This document shows, in pieces, positions 52,184 to 61,680 of a DNA stretch of 64,000 nucleotides. The stretch's first letter is position 1. Each line of letters begins with the position of its first letter. This stretch comes from Propionispira raffinosivorans DSM 20765 (GTDB lineage: Bacteria > Bacillota > Negativicutes > Selenomonadales > Selenomonadaceae). The stretch is from assembly GCF_000381065.1 (NCBI RefSeq), contig NZ_KB905844.1, positions 4,262-68,261 on the forward strand. The letters run 5' to 3'. A program made the translations under genes and the position numbers. The notes under the pieces were generated by a model. It did not search any database. It worked only from the letters and a program-made list of their open reading frames with translations, and had not been told where the DNA came from.

Positions 52184-54070
52184 GTGTTGGTGAAAATGAA
52201 TCATATATTAGATACGATAGATACTCCTGATGCATTAAAAAACCTTTCATTGGGAGAACTGAAAAAACTTGCCCAGGAACTTCGTGGGTTTATTATACAA
52301 AATGTTGCAAAAACTGGTGGACATCTCGCACCAAGCTTAGGCGTAGTCGATCTTACGGTAGCACTTTATAAAGTTTTTAACTGCCCCAGTGATAAGATTG
52401 TTTGGGATGTTGGACACCAGGCTTATGCCCATAAAATCTTGACCGGTCGTCGTGACGTATTTCATACGCTGCGACAATCTGGTGGTATAACTGGGTTCCC
52501 TAACCGGAGTGAAAGCAAATATGATAGTTTTGGCGTGGGTCATTCGAGTACATCCATCTCTGCAGCACTGGGAATGGCGATTGCACGTGATTTAGATCAT
52601 AAAAAAAATCATGTTATCACGGTTATCGGTGATGGGGCCTTAACGGGCGGTGAAGCTTTCGAAGCACTCAATCATGCTGGAGATTTGGGTAAAGATCTTA
52701 TTGTTATTTTAAATGATAATGAAATGTCTATTGATCGGAACGTTGGAGCTATGTCAGAATATTTATCGAAGATGCGTACAGCTCCTAAGTATAATAAAGC
52801 CAAAAAAGATTTAGAAGGACTTTTGCGGCGGATACCGGCTATTGGTGATACAGTTCTTAAAACGGCTGAACATATTAAAGATAGTGTTCGTTTTTTCCTT
52901 GTTCCCGGGGGGCTGTTTGAAGAAATGGGCTTTACCTATGTAGGACCGATCGATGGAAATAATATGGAGATATTATTGGAGGTTCTTGAAAAGGCGAAAA
53001 AAATGCATGGACCAATTCTTATCCATACATTAACGAAAAAAGGAAAAGGCTATTTACCGGCTGAAATCGAACCGGATAAATTTCATGGAATTGGCAAATT
53101 TGATATTGCCAGTGGCGAACCAAATAAAGCGGCAACTAATATTCCGTCTTATACGTCTATTTTTAGCAAGGCGTTGATTGAACTCGCACAGACAAATGAA
53201 GACATTGTAGCTATTACAGCCGGAATGCCATCGGGGACAGGTCTTAAAAAATTTGGCGAATTTTATCCAACTCGTTTGTTTGATGTAGGAATCGCTGAAC
53301 AGCATGCGATTACATTAGCGGCTGGGCTGGCTTCGCAGGGTAAAAAGCCCGTCGTTGTGCTTTACTCGACGTTTGCTCAAAGAGCATATGATCAAATATT
53401 GCATGATGTTTGTCTACAGAATTTGCCGGTGGTCTTAGGTCTTGACAGGGCTGGTCTGGTGGGTGAAGACGGTCCGACACATCATGGTGTCTTTGATTAT
53501 TCTTATCTTAGGCACATGCCTAATTTGACGATCATGGCACCAAAAGACGAAAATGAGCTTCGGCAGATGTTAGGTACGGCAATTGCGATGGATGGACCGG
53601 TTGTGCTTCGCTACCCTCGTGGCTGTGGACTCGGTGTTCCGATTGAGGCAGATTTTAGTGGAATTCCCATTGGCAAAGCTGAGCAAATTCGTTCGGGCGG
53701 GAAAATTGCTTTTGTGGGTATTGGAAGTATGGTAGATGCCTGCGCGAAGGCAAGTGATTTGCTTCGTGTCGCTGGTGTTGAGTCGACGGTGATCAATGCG
53801 CGCTTTGTGAAACCGCTTGATCATATTTTGCTGCAGCAACTGGCGAGGCAAATGGATGTAATTGTAACGGTAGAAGATAATGTATTGGCAGGCGGTTTTG
53901 GTTCTGCGGTATTGGAATTACTAAATGAAGATCAACTAAATGATGTAAAAGTGCTGCGATGCGGTCTGCCTGATCATTTTATTGAACAGGGCAGCAGGAC
54001 TGAGCTTTTGCAAAAATATAATTTAACAGGTGAAACGATTGCGGCAATGGTGCGCAATTTTATTCAGTAA
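52184..54070 (+). CDS. dxs: 1-deoxy-D-xylulose-5-phosphate synthase
   Basis: A 628-aa thiamine diphosphate enzyme, first step of the MEP pathway: pyruvate plus glyceraldehyde-3-phosphate to DXP. The ThDP motif VIGDGALTGGEAFEALN, the DRAGLVGEDGPTHHG block and the C-terminal transketolase domain are all present. Several starts compete within 12 nt (GTG 52184, TTG 52187, GTG 52190, ATG 52196); the AAAGGAA site best fits 52187 or 52190, so the N-terminus is uncertain by 1-4 residues. Confidence 0.95.
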   Translation: MLVKMNHILDTIDTPDALKNLSLGELKKLAQELRGFIIQNVAKTGGHLAPSLGVVDLTVALYKVFNCPSDKIVWDVGHQAYAHKILTGRRDVFHTLRQSGGITGFPNRSESKYDSFGVGHSSTSISAALGMAIARDLDHKKNHVITVIGDGALTGGEAFEALNHAGDLGKDLIVILNDNEMSIDRNVGAMSEYLSKMRTAPKYNKAKKDLEGLLRRIPAIGDTVLKTAEHIKDSVRFFLVPGGLFEEMGFTYVGPIDGNNMEILLEVLEKAKKMHGPILIHTLTKKGKGYLPAEIEPDKFHGIGKFDIASGEPNKAATNIPSYTSIFSKALIELAQTNEDIVAITAGMPSGTGLKKFGEFYPTRLFDVGIAEQHAITLAAGLASQGKKPVVVLYSTFAQRAYDQILHDVCLQNLPVVLGLDRAGLVGEDGPTHHGVFDYSYLRHMPNLTIMAPKDENELRQMLGTAIAMDGPVVLRYPRGCGLGVPIEADFSGIPIGKAEQIRSGGKIAFVGIGSMVDACAKASDLLRVAGVESTVINARFVKPLDHILLQQLARQMDVIVTVEDNVLAGGFGSAVLELLNEDQLNDVKVLRCGLPDHFIEQGSRTELLQKYNLTGETIAAMVRNFIQ

Positions 54071-54100
54071 GTTTCACTTTTTTGTAGGTGGGATAAAGTT

Positions 54101-54922
54101 ATGGCTAAGGAAAGATTAGATGTAGTCTTAGTAAATAGAAATCTTGTAGTGAGTCGTGAACGGGCAAAAACAACGATTATGGCTGGACTGGTACTTGTTG
54201 ATGGGCAAAAAATAGACAAGGTCGGTACACTTATAAAGCCAGAGGCTGAAATTCGTATTTTAGGTGATAGTATTGGGTATGTTAGCCGGGGCGGGCTTAA
54301 ACTTGCCAAAGCAATTGAAGTATTTTCAATTGAATTAAAAGGAAAAGTTGTAGCTGATATTGGCGCTTCAACAGGTGGATTCACGGATTGCTCTTTGCAA
54401 AATGGTGCCGTGAAAGTATATGCCATTGATGTTGGTTATGGACAGTTAGCTTGGTCTTTACGTACAGATGAGCGTGTTGTGAATATGGAACGCACTAATA
54501 TTCGAAATGTTACAGCAGCTGATTTAAATGAACTCATCGATTTTGCTTCTATTGATGTGGCATTTATTTCATTGGAGAAGGTATTACCAGCGGCAAAGTC
54601 TTTATTGCAGCCGACCGGTGAAATTGTAGCACTTATTAAACCGCAATTCGAAGCCGGTCGAGAAAAAGTTGGAAAAAAAGGTGTAGTTCGTGATCCGAAG
54701 GTACATGAAGAAGTTATTCAGCATGTTATAGATTTTAGTCGAAGTATTGGTTTTATGCCGATGGCATTGACTTTTTCCCCGGTGAAAGGACCAGAGGGCA
54801 ATATCGAATATCTGGTTCGTCTTGGTCTCAATACGGATGAAGCATGTTTGATTAATATTGACACAATTCAATCTGTTGTAAAGGATGCGCATCAGGAGCT
54901 AGATAAGGTGACACATCATTGA
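54101..54922 (+). CDS. tlyA: TlyA-family rRNA 2'-O-methyltransferase / hemolysin-like protein
   Basis: A 273-aa protein: an N-terminal S4 RNA-binding domain (about 1-62) followed by an FtsJ-type methyltransferase domain with IGASTGGFTDCSLQNGA and KPQFEAGREKVGKKGVV. Mycobacterial TlyA methylates 16S and 23S rRNA and confers capreomycin sensitivity; the hemolysin label is historical. It sits in the dxs-tlyA-nadK-argR-recN order common in Firmicutes. Confidence 0.92.
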   Translation: MAKERLDVVLVNRNLVVSRERAKTTIMAGLVLVDGQKIDKVGTLIKPEAEIRILGDSIGYVSRGGLKLAKAIEVFSIELKGKVVADIGASTGGFTDCSLQNGAVKVYAIDVGYGQLAWSLRTDERVVNMERTNIRNVTAADLNELIDFASIDVAFISLEKVLPAAKSLLQPTGEIVALIKPQFEAGREKVGKKGVVRDPKVHEEVIQHVIDFSRSIGFMPMALTFSPVKGPEGNIEYLVRLGLNTDEACLINIDTIQSVVKDAHQELDKVTHH

Positions 54923-54976
54923 AGCTGGGATGGATATGCCATTATAGCAGTTGGGGAAAGGTTTGTGGGTAGTTAT

Positions 54977-55831
54977 ATGATTACAGTTGCTGTTTTTCCT
55001 AATAAAAATAAAAAAAAAGCCAATTCTGTTTTAACACGACTTGTTGACTTTTATCGAGATAAAGATGTTCAGTTGGTTCTGCCAAAAGATGAAGCAGAAT
55101 TTTTTGGCTATCCGGCGTTTGGCGTAGAAAATATATTTGATGCAGCTATCAATTTAGGTCTAACAATTGGTGGCGATGGTACGTTATTAGGCGTTTGCCG
55201 CCGATTGGCTTTGCGTAATATTCCGGTTTGTGGAATCAATATTGGCAGATTTGGCTTTTTGGCTGATATTGAATTATCGGAACTTGAAGATAAACTTGAG
55301 AAGGTTTTACAGGGGGAATATCGTATTGAAGAACGTTTGATGCTGGCGGGTATTATCAAGCGGGGGAATCAAATGAGTTTTGTTGGCAATGCAATAAATG
55401 ATATTGTTGTTACAAAAGGCGGCGTGGCTCGGATGCTTAATTTGGGGTTAAGCATCGATAATTGCTTGATTGCCAATTATCAAGCGGATGGACTGATTGT
55501 ATCGACAGCAACTGGGTCGACGGGATATTCTCTTTCGGCTGGGGGGCCTATTATAAATCCGAAGGTGAAATTGCTATTGGTGACACCGATTTGTCCGCAT
55601 ACGCTAAATGCTCGTCCTATGATTATTTCTGAAGATGAAGAAGTTCGTATTAATGTGGCAGCGGCACACCGTGATATTTTATTGACTTTTGATGGTCAAG
55701 AAAGTTGTAATTTGGTTCCAGGCGACGAGGTGATCGTAAGAAAGTCTTCGTTTATGGCAAAAATAATAAAGTTTGAAGATAAAAATTACTATAAAACGAT
55801 GCGAACGAAATTATGGCGGGGGAATGCTTAA
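54977..55831 (+). CDS. nadK: NAD kinase
   Basis: About 284 aa. It phosphorylates NAD to NADP. TIGGDGTLLGVCRRLA (GGDG), GINIGRFGFLADI, NAINDIVV and STATGSTGYSLSAGG are the diagnostic motifs. GTG 54965 is only 3 nt after GGGGAAAGG; ATG 54977 gives MITVAVFPN, the usual N-terminus, and is preferred. Its stop overlaps the next start by 1 nt (TAATG). Confidence 0.93.
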   Translation: MITVAVFPNKNKKKANSVLTRLVDFYRDKDVQLVLPKDEAEFFGYPAFGVENIFDAAINLGLTIGGDGTLLGVCRRLALRNIPVCGINIGRFGFLADIELSELEDKLEKVLQGEYRIEERLMLAGIIKRGNQMSFVGNAINDIVVTKGGVARMLNLGLSIDNCLIANYQADGLIVSTATGSTGYSLSAGGPIINPKVKLLLVTPICPHTLNARPMIISEDEEVRINVAAAHRDILLTFDGQESCNLVPGDEVIVRKSSFMAKIIKFEDKNYYKTMRTKLWRGNA

Positions 55832-56391
55832 TGCAGACAATCAGTGCAATTGATGCAGCACATGAACTGCTCAAGAAGAAATTACAGAATGCATTGACCA
55901 TCGTTGATGCAACTGCCGGTAATGGCAATGATACCCTTTTTTTAGCCCAAAATTCGTTGGAATCGGCTCATATTTATGCATTTGATATTCAAAAAAGTGC
56001 ATTGGAGAGAACAGCAGAAATAGTAGAATTGTACCGAAATAAAGTGCAGTTGATTTTGGACAGTCATGTGAATATTGAAAAATATGTAGTTACGCGGATT
56101 GATGTGGCAATGTTTAATCTCGGTTATTTACCGGGTGGTGATCATGCGATTACTACACAGGCTGAATCAACGATAGAAGCTGTAATGAAAATTATCGATT
56201 GTTTAGCGACAAATGGACTTTTGGCAATTACTACGTATCCTGGACATGAGGAAGGTCTTTTGGAATATAATCAATTGGTCGAGTATTTAAGAAATTTGCC
56301 AATGCAAGAATTTACTGTGGCTTGTTATAGTATGCTCAATCACACAATTAAGGCACCTGTTTTATATTTGATCGAAAAAGTTAGGAGATGA
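55831..56391 (+). CDS. mnmM: tRNA 5-aminomethyl-2-thiouridine methyltransferase MnmM-like (YtqB)
   Basis: A 186-aa class I methyltransferase of the YtqB family (long annotated as rRNA methylase). VDATAGNGNDTLFLA is the SAM site, FNLGYLPGGDH is the family motif, and TTYPGHEEG follows. In Bacillus the YtqB protein was shown to methylate nm5s2U34 in tRNA (MnmM). The ATG at 55831 overlaps the nadK stop (TAATG), with GGGGGA 8 nt upstream. Confidence 0.85.
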   Translation: MQTISAIDAAHELLKKKLQNALTIVDATAGNGNDTLFLAQNSLESAHIYAFDIQKSALERTAEIVELYRNKVQLILDSHVNIEKYVVTRIDVAMFNLGYLPGGDHAITTQAESTIEAVMKIIDCLATNGLLAITTYPGHEEGLLEYNQLVEYLRNLPMQEFTVACYSMLNHTIKAPVLYLIEKVRR

Positions 56392-56395
56392 TGAA

Positions 56396-56848
56396 GTGAA
56401 GGCAATACGTCATGCGAAAATAAAAGCCATTATTGAAAATACGGTTGTTGAGACACAGGAAGATTTAGCAGAATCTTTACGTAAACAAAATATAGAGGTA
56501 ACGCAGGCAACCGTGTCACGTGACATAAAAGAACTAATGCTCATCAAAATACCGACGGGTGATGGCCGTTATAGGTATGCTTATCCTTTAGAAAAAAATA
56601 TGGTTTTTTCTAAAAATAGAATGACTAGGATGTTTCAGGATTCGGTTATTGGATTGAATTTCAGTGAGAACATTATTGTGATCAAAACGCTGCCGGGAAC
56701 AGCGAATGCCGTAGCATCGACTTTGGATTACGCGAAATGGCCGGAAATTATTGGAACGGTAGCTGGGGATGACAATATTTTTGTTGTTGTTAAACCATTG
56801 GAAGCAGTCCCGAGTATTATAAAAAAATTGGAGCTGCTTATTAATTAA
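56396..56848 (+). CDS. argR: Arginine repressor
   Basis: A 150-aa hexameric repressor/activator of arginine metabolism. The winged HTH includes TQATVSRDIKELMLIKIP; the C-terminal arginine-binding domain carries TLPGTANAVASTLD and GTVAGDDNIFVVV. GTG start at 56396 with AGGAGATGA just upstream. Next to recN, as in Bacillus (ahrC-recN). Confidence 0.95.
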   Translation: MKAIRHAKIKAIIENTVVETQEDLAESLRKQNIEVTQATVSRDIKELMLIKIPTGDGRYRYAYPLEKNMVFSKNRMTRMFQDSVIGLNFSENIIVIKTLPGTANAVASTLDYAKWPEIIGTVAGDDNIFVVVKPLEAVPSIIKKLELLIN

Positions 56849-56879
56849 GTGCATCGTTCATCAAGGGAGTAAATTGACT

Positions 56880-58586
56880 ATGCTGAAAACATTAACTGTA
56901 TGGAATTTTGCTTTACTCGAACATGTCCAGATCGAGTTTGAGCGTGGGTTAAATATTTTAACGGGTGAAACGGGTGCGGGAAAATCTATTTTGATTGATT
57001 CTTTAGGGATGATTCTTGGGCACAGGACTTCAATTGAAAAAATCCGTAAAGATCGTGACTGGTTGCGAGTGGAAGCTGTCTTTGATACTAGCAAATATCC
57101 GGACGTGCATGATTTTTTGCAGCGATCCGATATTGTAGATGAAGACGATTCTTTAATTATCAGTCGGCAAATTGCTAAAACCGGAAAAAATGCAATTCAG
57201 GTCAATGGCTGCCATGTAACGCTTACTTCATTGAAAATGCTAGGCGAATTACTGATTGACATTCATGGACAAAATGAGAACCAAGCCCTTTTGCGGACGG
57301 AAAATCAATTTGCTCTTGTGGATGCTTATAAGATAGAAATTAAGACATGCCTTGCCGTATATCAGACTGCATTTGTAAAATGGAATGAGCTGAAAGAGAG
57401 TCTTAAACAGCAAGAGCTGGATTCACGCGAACATGCTCAGCGTATGGATATGTTATCGTGGCAGGTCAATGAGATTGAGGCAGCTAAATTAAAAGAAGCG
57501 GAAGACGAAGGGTTAGAACAAGAAATTAAACTTTTATCGAATGCCGAAAAAATTTCTGATTTGGTTAAGTCTTCCTATCGCCTTTTAGATAGTGGGGATA
57601 AAAGGCAGCCAGCGGTCATCCCATCGCTGGTAGAAATTAAAAAAAATATGGAGATGCTTATTCGCTATGACACGAAATTAACAAATGTTATGCAAATGAT
57701 TACGGATGCATTATGTCAGATTGAAGAATGTTCTTACGAAATTCGTGATTATGGTGAAAGTATTGATTATAGTCCGGAGCGGTTAAATAAATTACAAGAA
57801 CGCATGGATGAAATTTATAAGCTTCGTAAAAAATATGGAGCCACAATTGCAGATGTATTAGAGCATTATCATAATGCAAAAAAAGAATTACTGGCAATTG
57901 AAAATTATGATCAGCGTATTGAAGATCTTAAATACAATATTGCACAGGCAGAAAAAGATTTGGCTGTGAAGGCAGCCGCATTGACGAAACTTCGACAAAG
58001 TTCAGCGGAGCTGCTATCCGCTGACATTCAAAAACATTTGTTGTCGTTGGGAATGGAAAATGCACGTTTTGTGATTGAAATAAAAGACGATGCTATTTAC
58101 CATATGAATGGTGCTAACACAATTCATATTTTATTTTCTGCTAATTTAGGAGAAGATCCAAAACCAATGCAAAAGGTAGCCTCAGGCGGGGAACTTTCCC
58201 GAATTGCTTTGGCAATTAAAACGGTTTGTGCAGCAAAAGATAAAATTGGTATCATGGTTTTTGATGAAATCGATACAGGTATTGGTGGAAAGACGGCACA
58301 GATGGTTGCAGAACGTATTGCAATGGTAGCTGCGTATAAACAGGTTTTATGTATTACACATTTGCCCCAGATTGCTTGTATGGCCGATGTACATCTATAT
58401 ATTGATAAACAGATACAAAATAATAAAACAGTAACGCAAGTGCGTCCTTTATCAACGAGTGAGCAGTTAAATGAAATTGCGCGAATGGCTTCGGGAATCG
58501 ATATTACGGCGGCATCACTTGACAACGCAATGGAAATGCTCAATAATGCAAAATTGAAAAAAGAGAGTTTTAGACAAAATAAATAG
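56880..58586 (+). CDS. recN: DNA repair protein RecN
   Basis: A 568-aa SMC-like ATPase for double-strand break repair. MLKTLTVWNFALLEHVQIEF and the Walker A GETGAGKSILIDSL at the N-terminus, a central coiled coil (about 150-380) and the C-terminal signature ASGGELSRIALAIK with Walker B MVFDEIDTGIGG. The AAGGGAG-ATG distance of 10 nt favours 56880 over TTG 56874. Confidence 0.95.
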   Translation: MLKTLTVWNFALLEHVQIEFERGLNILTGETGAGKSILIDSLGMILGHRTSIEKIRKDRDWLRVEAVFDTSKYPDVHDFLQRSDIVDEDDSLIISRQIAKTGKNAIQVNGCHVTLTSLKMLGELLIDIHGQNENQALLRTENQFALVDAYKIEIKTCLAVYQTAFVKWNELKESLKQQELDSREHAQRMDMLSWQVNEIEAAKLKEAEDEGLEQEIKLLSNAEKISDLVKSSYRLLDSGDKRQPAVIPSLVEIKKNMEMLIRYDTKLTNVMQMITDALCQIEECSYEIRDYGESIDYSPERLNKLQERMDEIYKLRKKYGATIADVLEHYHNAKKELLAIENYDQRIEDLKYNIAQAEKDLAVKAAALTKLRQSSAELLSADIQKHLLSLGMENARFVIEIKDDAIYHMNGANTIHILFSANLGEDPKPMQKVASGGELSRIALAIKTVCAAKDKIGIMVFDEIDTGIGGKTAQMVAERIAMVAAYKQVLCITHLPQIACMADVHLYIDKQIQNNKTVTQVRPLSTSEQLNEIARMASGIDITAASLDNAMEMLNNAKLKKESFRQNK

Positions 58587-58612
58587 GATTGAATAGCAAT
58601 GGAGGCACAAAA

Positions 58613-59155
58613 ATGGATGAAGGTTTAATTGAAAAAAAAATAAGCAGTACACGCGTCTATGAAGGCGTTCTTTTGAAGGTTAATAAAGACGTAGTCGAAC
58701 TGCCAAATGGCAAGCAGGCGGTACGTGAATGGATTGAACATCCAGGGGCAGCGGCTGTAGTGCCTCTTTTAAATAATGGAAAAATTGTTATGGTTAGGCA
58801 ATATCGTCATCCGATGGGAAAAGTGACTCTTGAAATTCCCGCAGGAAAACTCGATGATCCAAATGAAGATCCACTAGAATGTGCACGCCGTGAACTAAAA
58901 GAAGAAACCGGCTATCGAGCTCATACTTTAACAAAACTTACTACAATTGCTACAACAGTGGGGTTTTCAAATGAAGTGATTCATCTGTATGTTGCTAAAG
59001 ATCTTGATGCCGGGTTACAATGTCCTGATGAAGATGAGTTTATTAATACGGTGATGATTTCAGTTGAAAAAATTGATGAATTGATTCAGACAGGGAAAAT
59101 TGATGATGCAAAATCAGTAGTTTCTTTGCTTATGGTGAAAAATTTTATTCTTTAA
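58613..59155 (+). CDS. nudF: NUDIX ADP-ribose pyrophosphatase
   Basis: A 180-aa NUDIX hydrolase cleaving ADP-ribose to AMP and ribose-5-phosphate. The domain opens with YEGVLLKVNKDVVELPNGK and VVPLLNNGKIVMVRQYR. The NUDIX box reads GKLDDPNEDPLECARREL then KEETG, with six residues instead of five between the first Gly and the Glu, so the loop is one residue longer than consensus. GGAGG precedes ATG 58613, which is preferred over the longer frame from 58589. Confidence 0.9.
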   Translation: MDEGLIEKKISSTRVYEGVLLKVNKDVVELPNGKQAVREWIEHPGAAAVVPLLNNGKIVMVRQYRHPMGKVTLEIPAGKLDDPNEDPLECARRELKEETGYRAHTLTKLTTIATTVGFSNEVIHLYVAKDLDAGLQCPDEDEFINTVMISVEKIDELIQTGKIDDAKSVVSLLMVKNFIL

Positions 59156-59159
59156 TTTG

Positions 59160-59201
59160 TAAAAATCCTTTCTGCAATAGGATCTGTAGAGAGGATTTTT
59201 A
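59160..59201 (+). terminator. Intrinsic terminator
   Basis: AAAAATCCTTTCTGCA pairs with TGTAGAGAGGATTTTT (G-U and one mismatch), then TAT. Confidence 0.75.
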
Positions 59202-59255
59202 TATATAGGTCTTCATTTTATTGAAATATGGTTTTGAAAAATTTGTAATTTATCG

Positions 59256-59283
59256 TTACAATTCAAAGGTTTTCTAGTATAAT
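59256..59283 (+). promoter_or_regulatory. Promoter of the site-2 protease-trpS-scpAB run
   Basis: TTACAA and a perfect TATAAT with a 16-bp spacer, about 56 bp before the GTG start. Confidence 0.6.
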
Positions 59284-59338
59284 TATAAAGATAGACATAA
59301 ATTTATCTTTAGTTTAACAGGTTGGGAGTGGTTTTTTA

Positions 59339-59953
59339 GTGTTTGGTCCAGATATGATTTTTGGTATACCTGGTTTATTGATTGCGATGACTGTGCATGA
59401 GTATGCACATGCGAGGATCGCTGTGGCATTGGGAGATCCAACTCCAAAGTTTGAGGGACGGTTGACACTCAATCCATTAGCTCATTTAGATCCAATTGGG
59501 TTATTGATGCTGTTTTTTGCACAATTTGGTTGGGCAAAACCAGTTATGATCAATCCGCGGAATTTTAGCGATCGACGTCATGGTGAACTCTATGTTGCAA
59601 TTGCCGGACCGGCAGCCAATTTAATAACAGCATTTGTATCCTTGCTTCTTTTGAATATTATTGCAGTAATGGGTATTCAGGTGCAGTGGGTCTATCTTGT
59701 TATCAAATTGGTTATGGTATTCAATCTTAATTTTGCTATATTTAATATGATTCCATTGCCACCACTTGATGGCTCGAAAGTTCTGATGAGTTTTTTGCCG
59801 GGCAAATTAGCCTATCAATATGCTGGGTTAGAACGCTATAGCTTTTTTATCTTAATTTTATTAGTTTTTACGAATATATTGGGATATATTATTTTCCCGA
59901 TTCGGAATGTAATTCTTAATGTAATGTCGTTTATCTTGTCATTTATATTTTAG
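59339..59953 (+). CDS. Site-2 protease family (M50) membrane metallopeptidase
   Basis: A 204-aa polytopic membrane protease. The zinc motif is VHEYAH at residues 19-24 (His20, Glu21, His24) inside the first helix, with the third ligand region NMIPLPPLDGSKVL near 140-153. Four or five helices. Members cut membrane proteins during regulated proteolysis; the target is unknown. GTG start follows GGGAGTGG. It lies 12 bp before trpS. Confidence 0.9.
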   Translation: MFGPDMIFGIPGLLIAMTVHEYAHARIAVALGDPTPKFEGRLTLNPLAHLDPIGLLMLFFAQFGWAKPVMINPRNFSDRRHGELYVAIAGPAANLITAFVSLLLLNIIAVMGIQVQWVYLVIKLVMVFNLNFAIFNMIPLPPLDGSKVLMSFLPGKLAYQYAGLERYSFFILILLVFTNILGYIIFPIRNVILNVMSFILSFIF

Positions 59954-59965
59954 GAGGAGATTTTT

Positions 59966-60955
59966 TTGAGTAAGGGTCGTATTTTTAGTGGTATGCAGCC
60001 GTCGGGTAAGTTTCATTTAGGAAATTATATGGGTGCACTTGAAAATTGGGTGAAATTACAGAATGATTATGAATGTTTTTTTTCAATTGTTGATTTACAC
60101 GCCTTGACAAGTGCCTATGCTGATACAAGTAAAATTCCAGAAAATATTTATAACATGGCACTTGATTGGTTAAGTGCAGGGTTAGACCCAGAAAAAAATG
60201 TTATTTTTGTTCAATCAAAGGTAAAGGAACATGCCGAACTGCATTTACTGCTTTCGATGATGACCCCGCTTTCCTGGCTGGAACGTGTACCAACCTATAA
60301 AGATAAACTCCAGCAGCTTGGTGCACAGGGGAAAGATATTAATACGTATGGGTTTTTAGGGTATCCGGAACTTATGACAGCCGACATTATTCTTTATAAA
60401 GCAGGCTTTGTGCCTGTCGGCGAAGATCAGCTGCCGCATTTGGAACTTGCGCGTGAAATTACGCGTCGTTTCAATAATTTATATAGTCCAATTTTCCCTG
60501 AGCCACAGGGCTTAATGAGCGAAGCGGCGGTTCTTCCTGGTATTGATGGGCGTAAAATGAGCAAATCCTATGGAAATACGATTCCGTTTGCTTCGAGTCC
60601 GGATGAACTTAGAGAACGGGTTCGCATGATTATTACGGATCCACAACGCATTAAAAGGACAGATAAGGGCAATCCGGATGTTTGTATAGCTTTTAAATTT
60701 CATACATTGTTCAATAAAGAAGAGGTTCTTGAGATTGATCAAGCCTGTCGCAGTGCATCCATTGGCTGTGTAGATTGCAAAAAACGACTCGCTGAAAAGA
60801 TGGTAAACATCATGGGGGCGATGCATGTGCGTCGTCAGGAATATGAAGGAAAGCCAGAAAAAATTCGAGAAATTTTGGAGGCTGGTACGGAGCGGGCACG
60901 TAAAGTTGCAGCAGCGACAATGGAAGAAGTTCGCGAAGCAATGCATTTACAATAA
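59966..60955 (+). CDS. trpS: Tryptophanyl-tRNA synthetase
   Basis: A 329-aa class I synthetase. The HIGH-like motif reads SGKFHLGNYMGAL and the KMSKS motif reads GRKMSKSYGN. The TTG start at 59966 follows AGGAGGAGA. No T-box is present in the 12-bp spacer, so any tryptophan control must act on the upstream promoter. Stop and the scpA start touch (TAAATG). Confidence 0.96.
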   Translation: MSKGRIFSGMQPSGKFHLGNYMGALENWVKLQNDYECFFSIVDLHALTSAYADTSKIPENIYNMALDWLSAGLDPEKNVIFVQSKVKEHAELHLLLSMMTPLSWLERVPTYKDKLQQLGAQGKDINTYGFLGYPELMTADIILYKAGFVPVGEDQLPHLELAREITRRFNNLYSPIFPEPQGLMSEAAVLPGIDGRKMSKSYGNTIPFASSPDELRERVRMIITDPQRIKRTDKGNPDVCIAFKFHTLFNKEEVLEIDQACRSASIGCVDCKKRLAEKMVNIMGAMHVRRQEYEGKPEKIREILEAGTERARKVAAATMEEVREAMHLQ

Positions 60956-61678
60956 ATGCTGGACTATGAAATTAAATTAGATGCATTTGAAGGTCCTTTG
61001 GATTTGCTGATGCATTTAATTGAAAAAAATAAAATTGATATTTATGATATTCCAATTGCTGTTCTTACCGAGCAGTATATAGAATATCTGGATCGGTTTC
61101 AGGAATTCAATATTGAAATAGCCAGCGAGTTTTTGGTTATGGCGGCAACTTTGCTGCAAATTAAATCACGTATCTTATTGCCTAAGGTAAAAAAAACAGA
61201 GGATGAAACGGATATTGAGGATGAACTGGATCCAAGACAAGAACTGATTGATCGTCTTTTAGAATATCGACGTTTCAAAGAAGTAAGCGAAATTTTGGAC
61301 CAATTGGCAGAAGAACAGGAAAAATTATTTTTTCGGTCACCAACATTAATACCTGTTCAGTACCTGCCTCCGACAAATCTCGATATTCAACTGCTTTTGG
61401 AAGCATTTCATAGTGTTTTAGAGGCAAATGCAGATCATACTTCGCTTGTATCTCGTGAAAAATTCAGTGTACAAGATAAAATGGCGGATATTATTTTTCT
61501 TTTGGATAAGCAGGCTGGGACTATTCTCTTTACGGACGCTTTCACAAGATCCGGGACAAAAAATGAATTTATTACGACATTTTTGGCTTTGCTCGAATTG
61601 ATGAAGCTTAAAACTGTCACAATTAAACAGACACAGCCTTTTTCGCCTATCTATATTAACAGAAGGAGCGAGGAATAA
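60956..61678 (+). CDS. scpA: Segregation and condensation protein A
   Basis: A 240-aa kleisin subunit of the SMC-ScpAB condensin. KLDAFEGPLDLLMHLIEKNKIDIYDIPI opens the protein; FLVMAATLLQIKSRILLP and the C-terminal winged helix (residues about 170-240) follow. The ATG overlaps the trpS stop region. scpB starts 2 bp downstream. Confidence 0.95.
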   Translation: MLDYEIKLDAFEGPLDLLMHLIEKNKIDIYDIPIAVLTEQYIEYLDRFQEFNIEIASEFLVMAATLLQIKSRILLPKVKKTEDETDIEDELDPRQELIDRLLEYRRFKEVSEILDQLAEEQEKLFFRSPTLIPVQYLPPTNLDIQLLLEAFHSVLEANADHTSLVSREKFSVQDKMADIIFLLDKQAGTILFTDAFTRSGTKNEFITTFLALLELMKLKTVTIKQTQPFSPIYINRRSEE

Positions 61679-61680
61679 CC

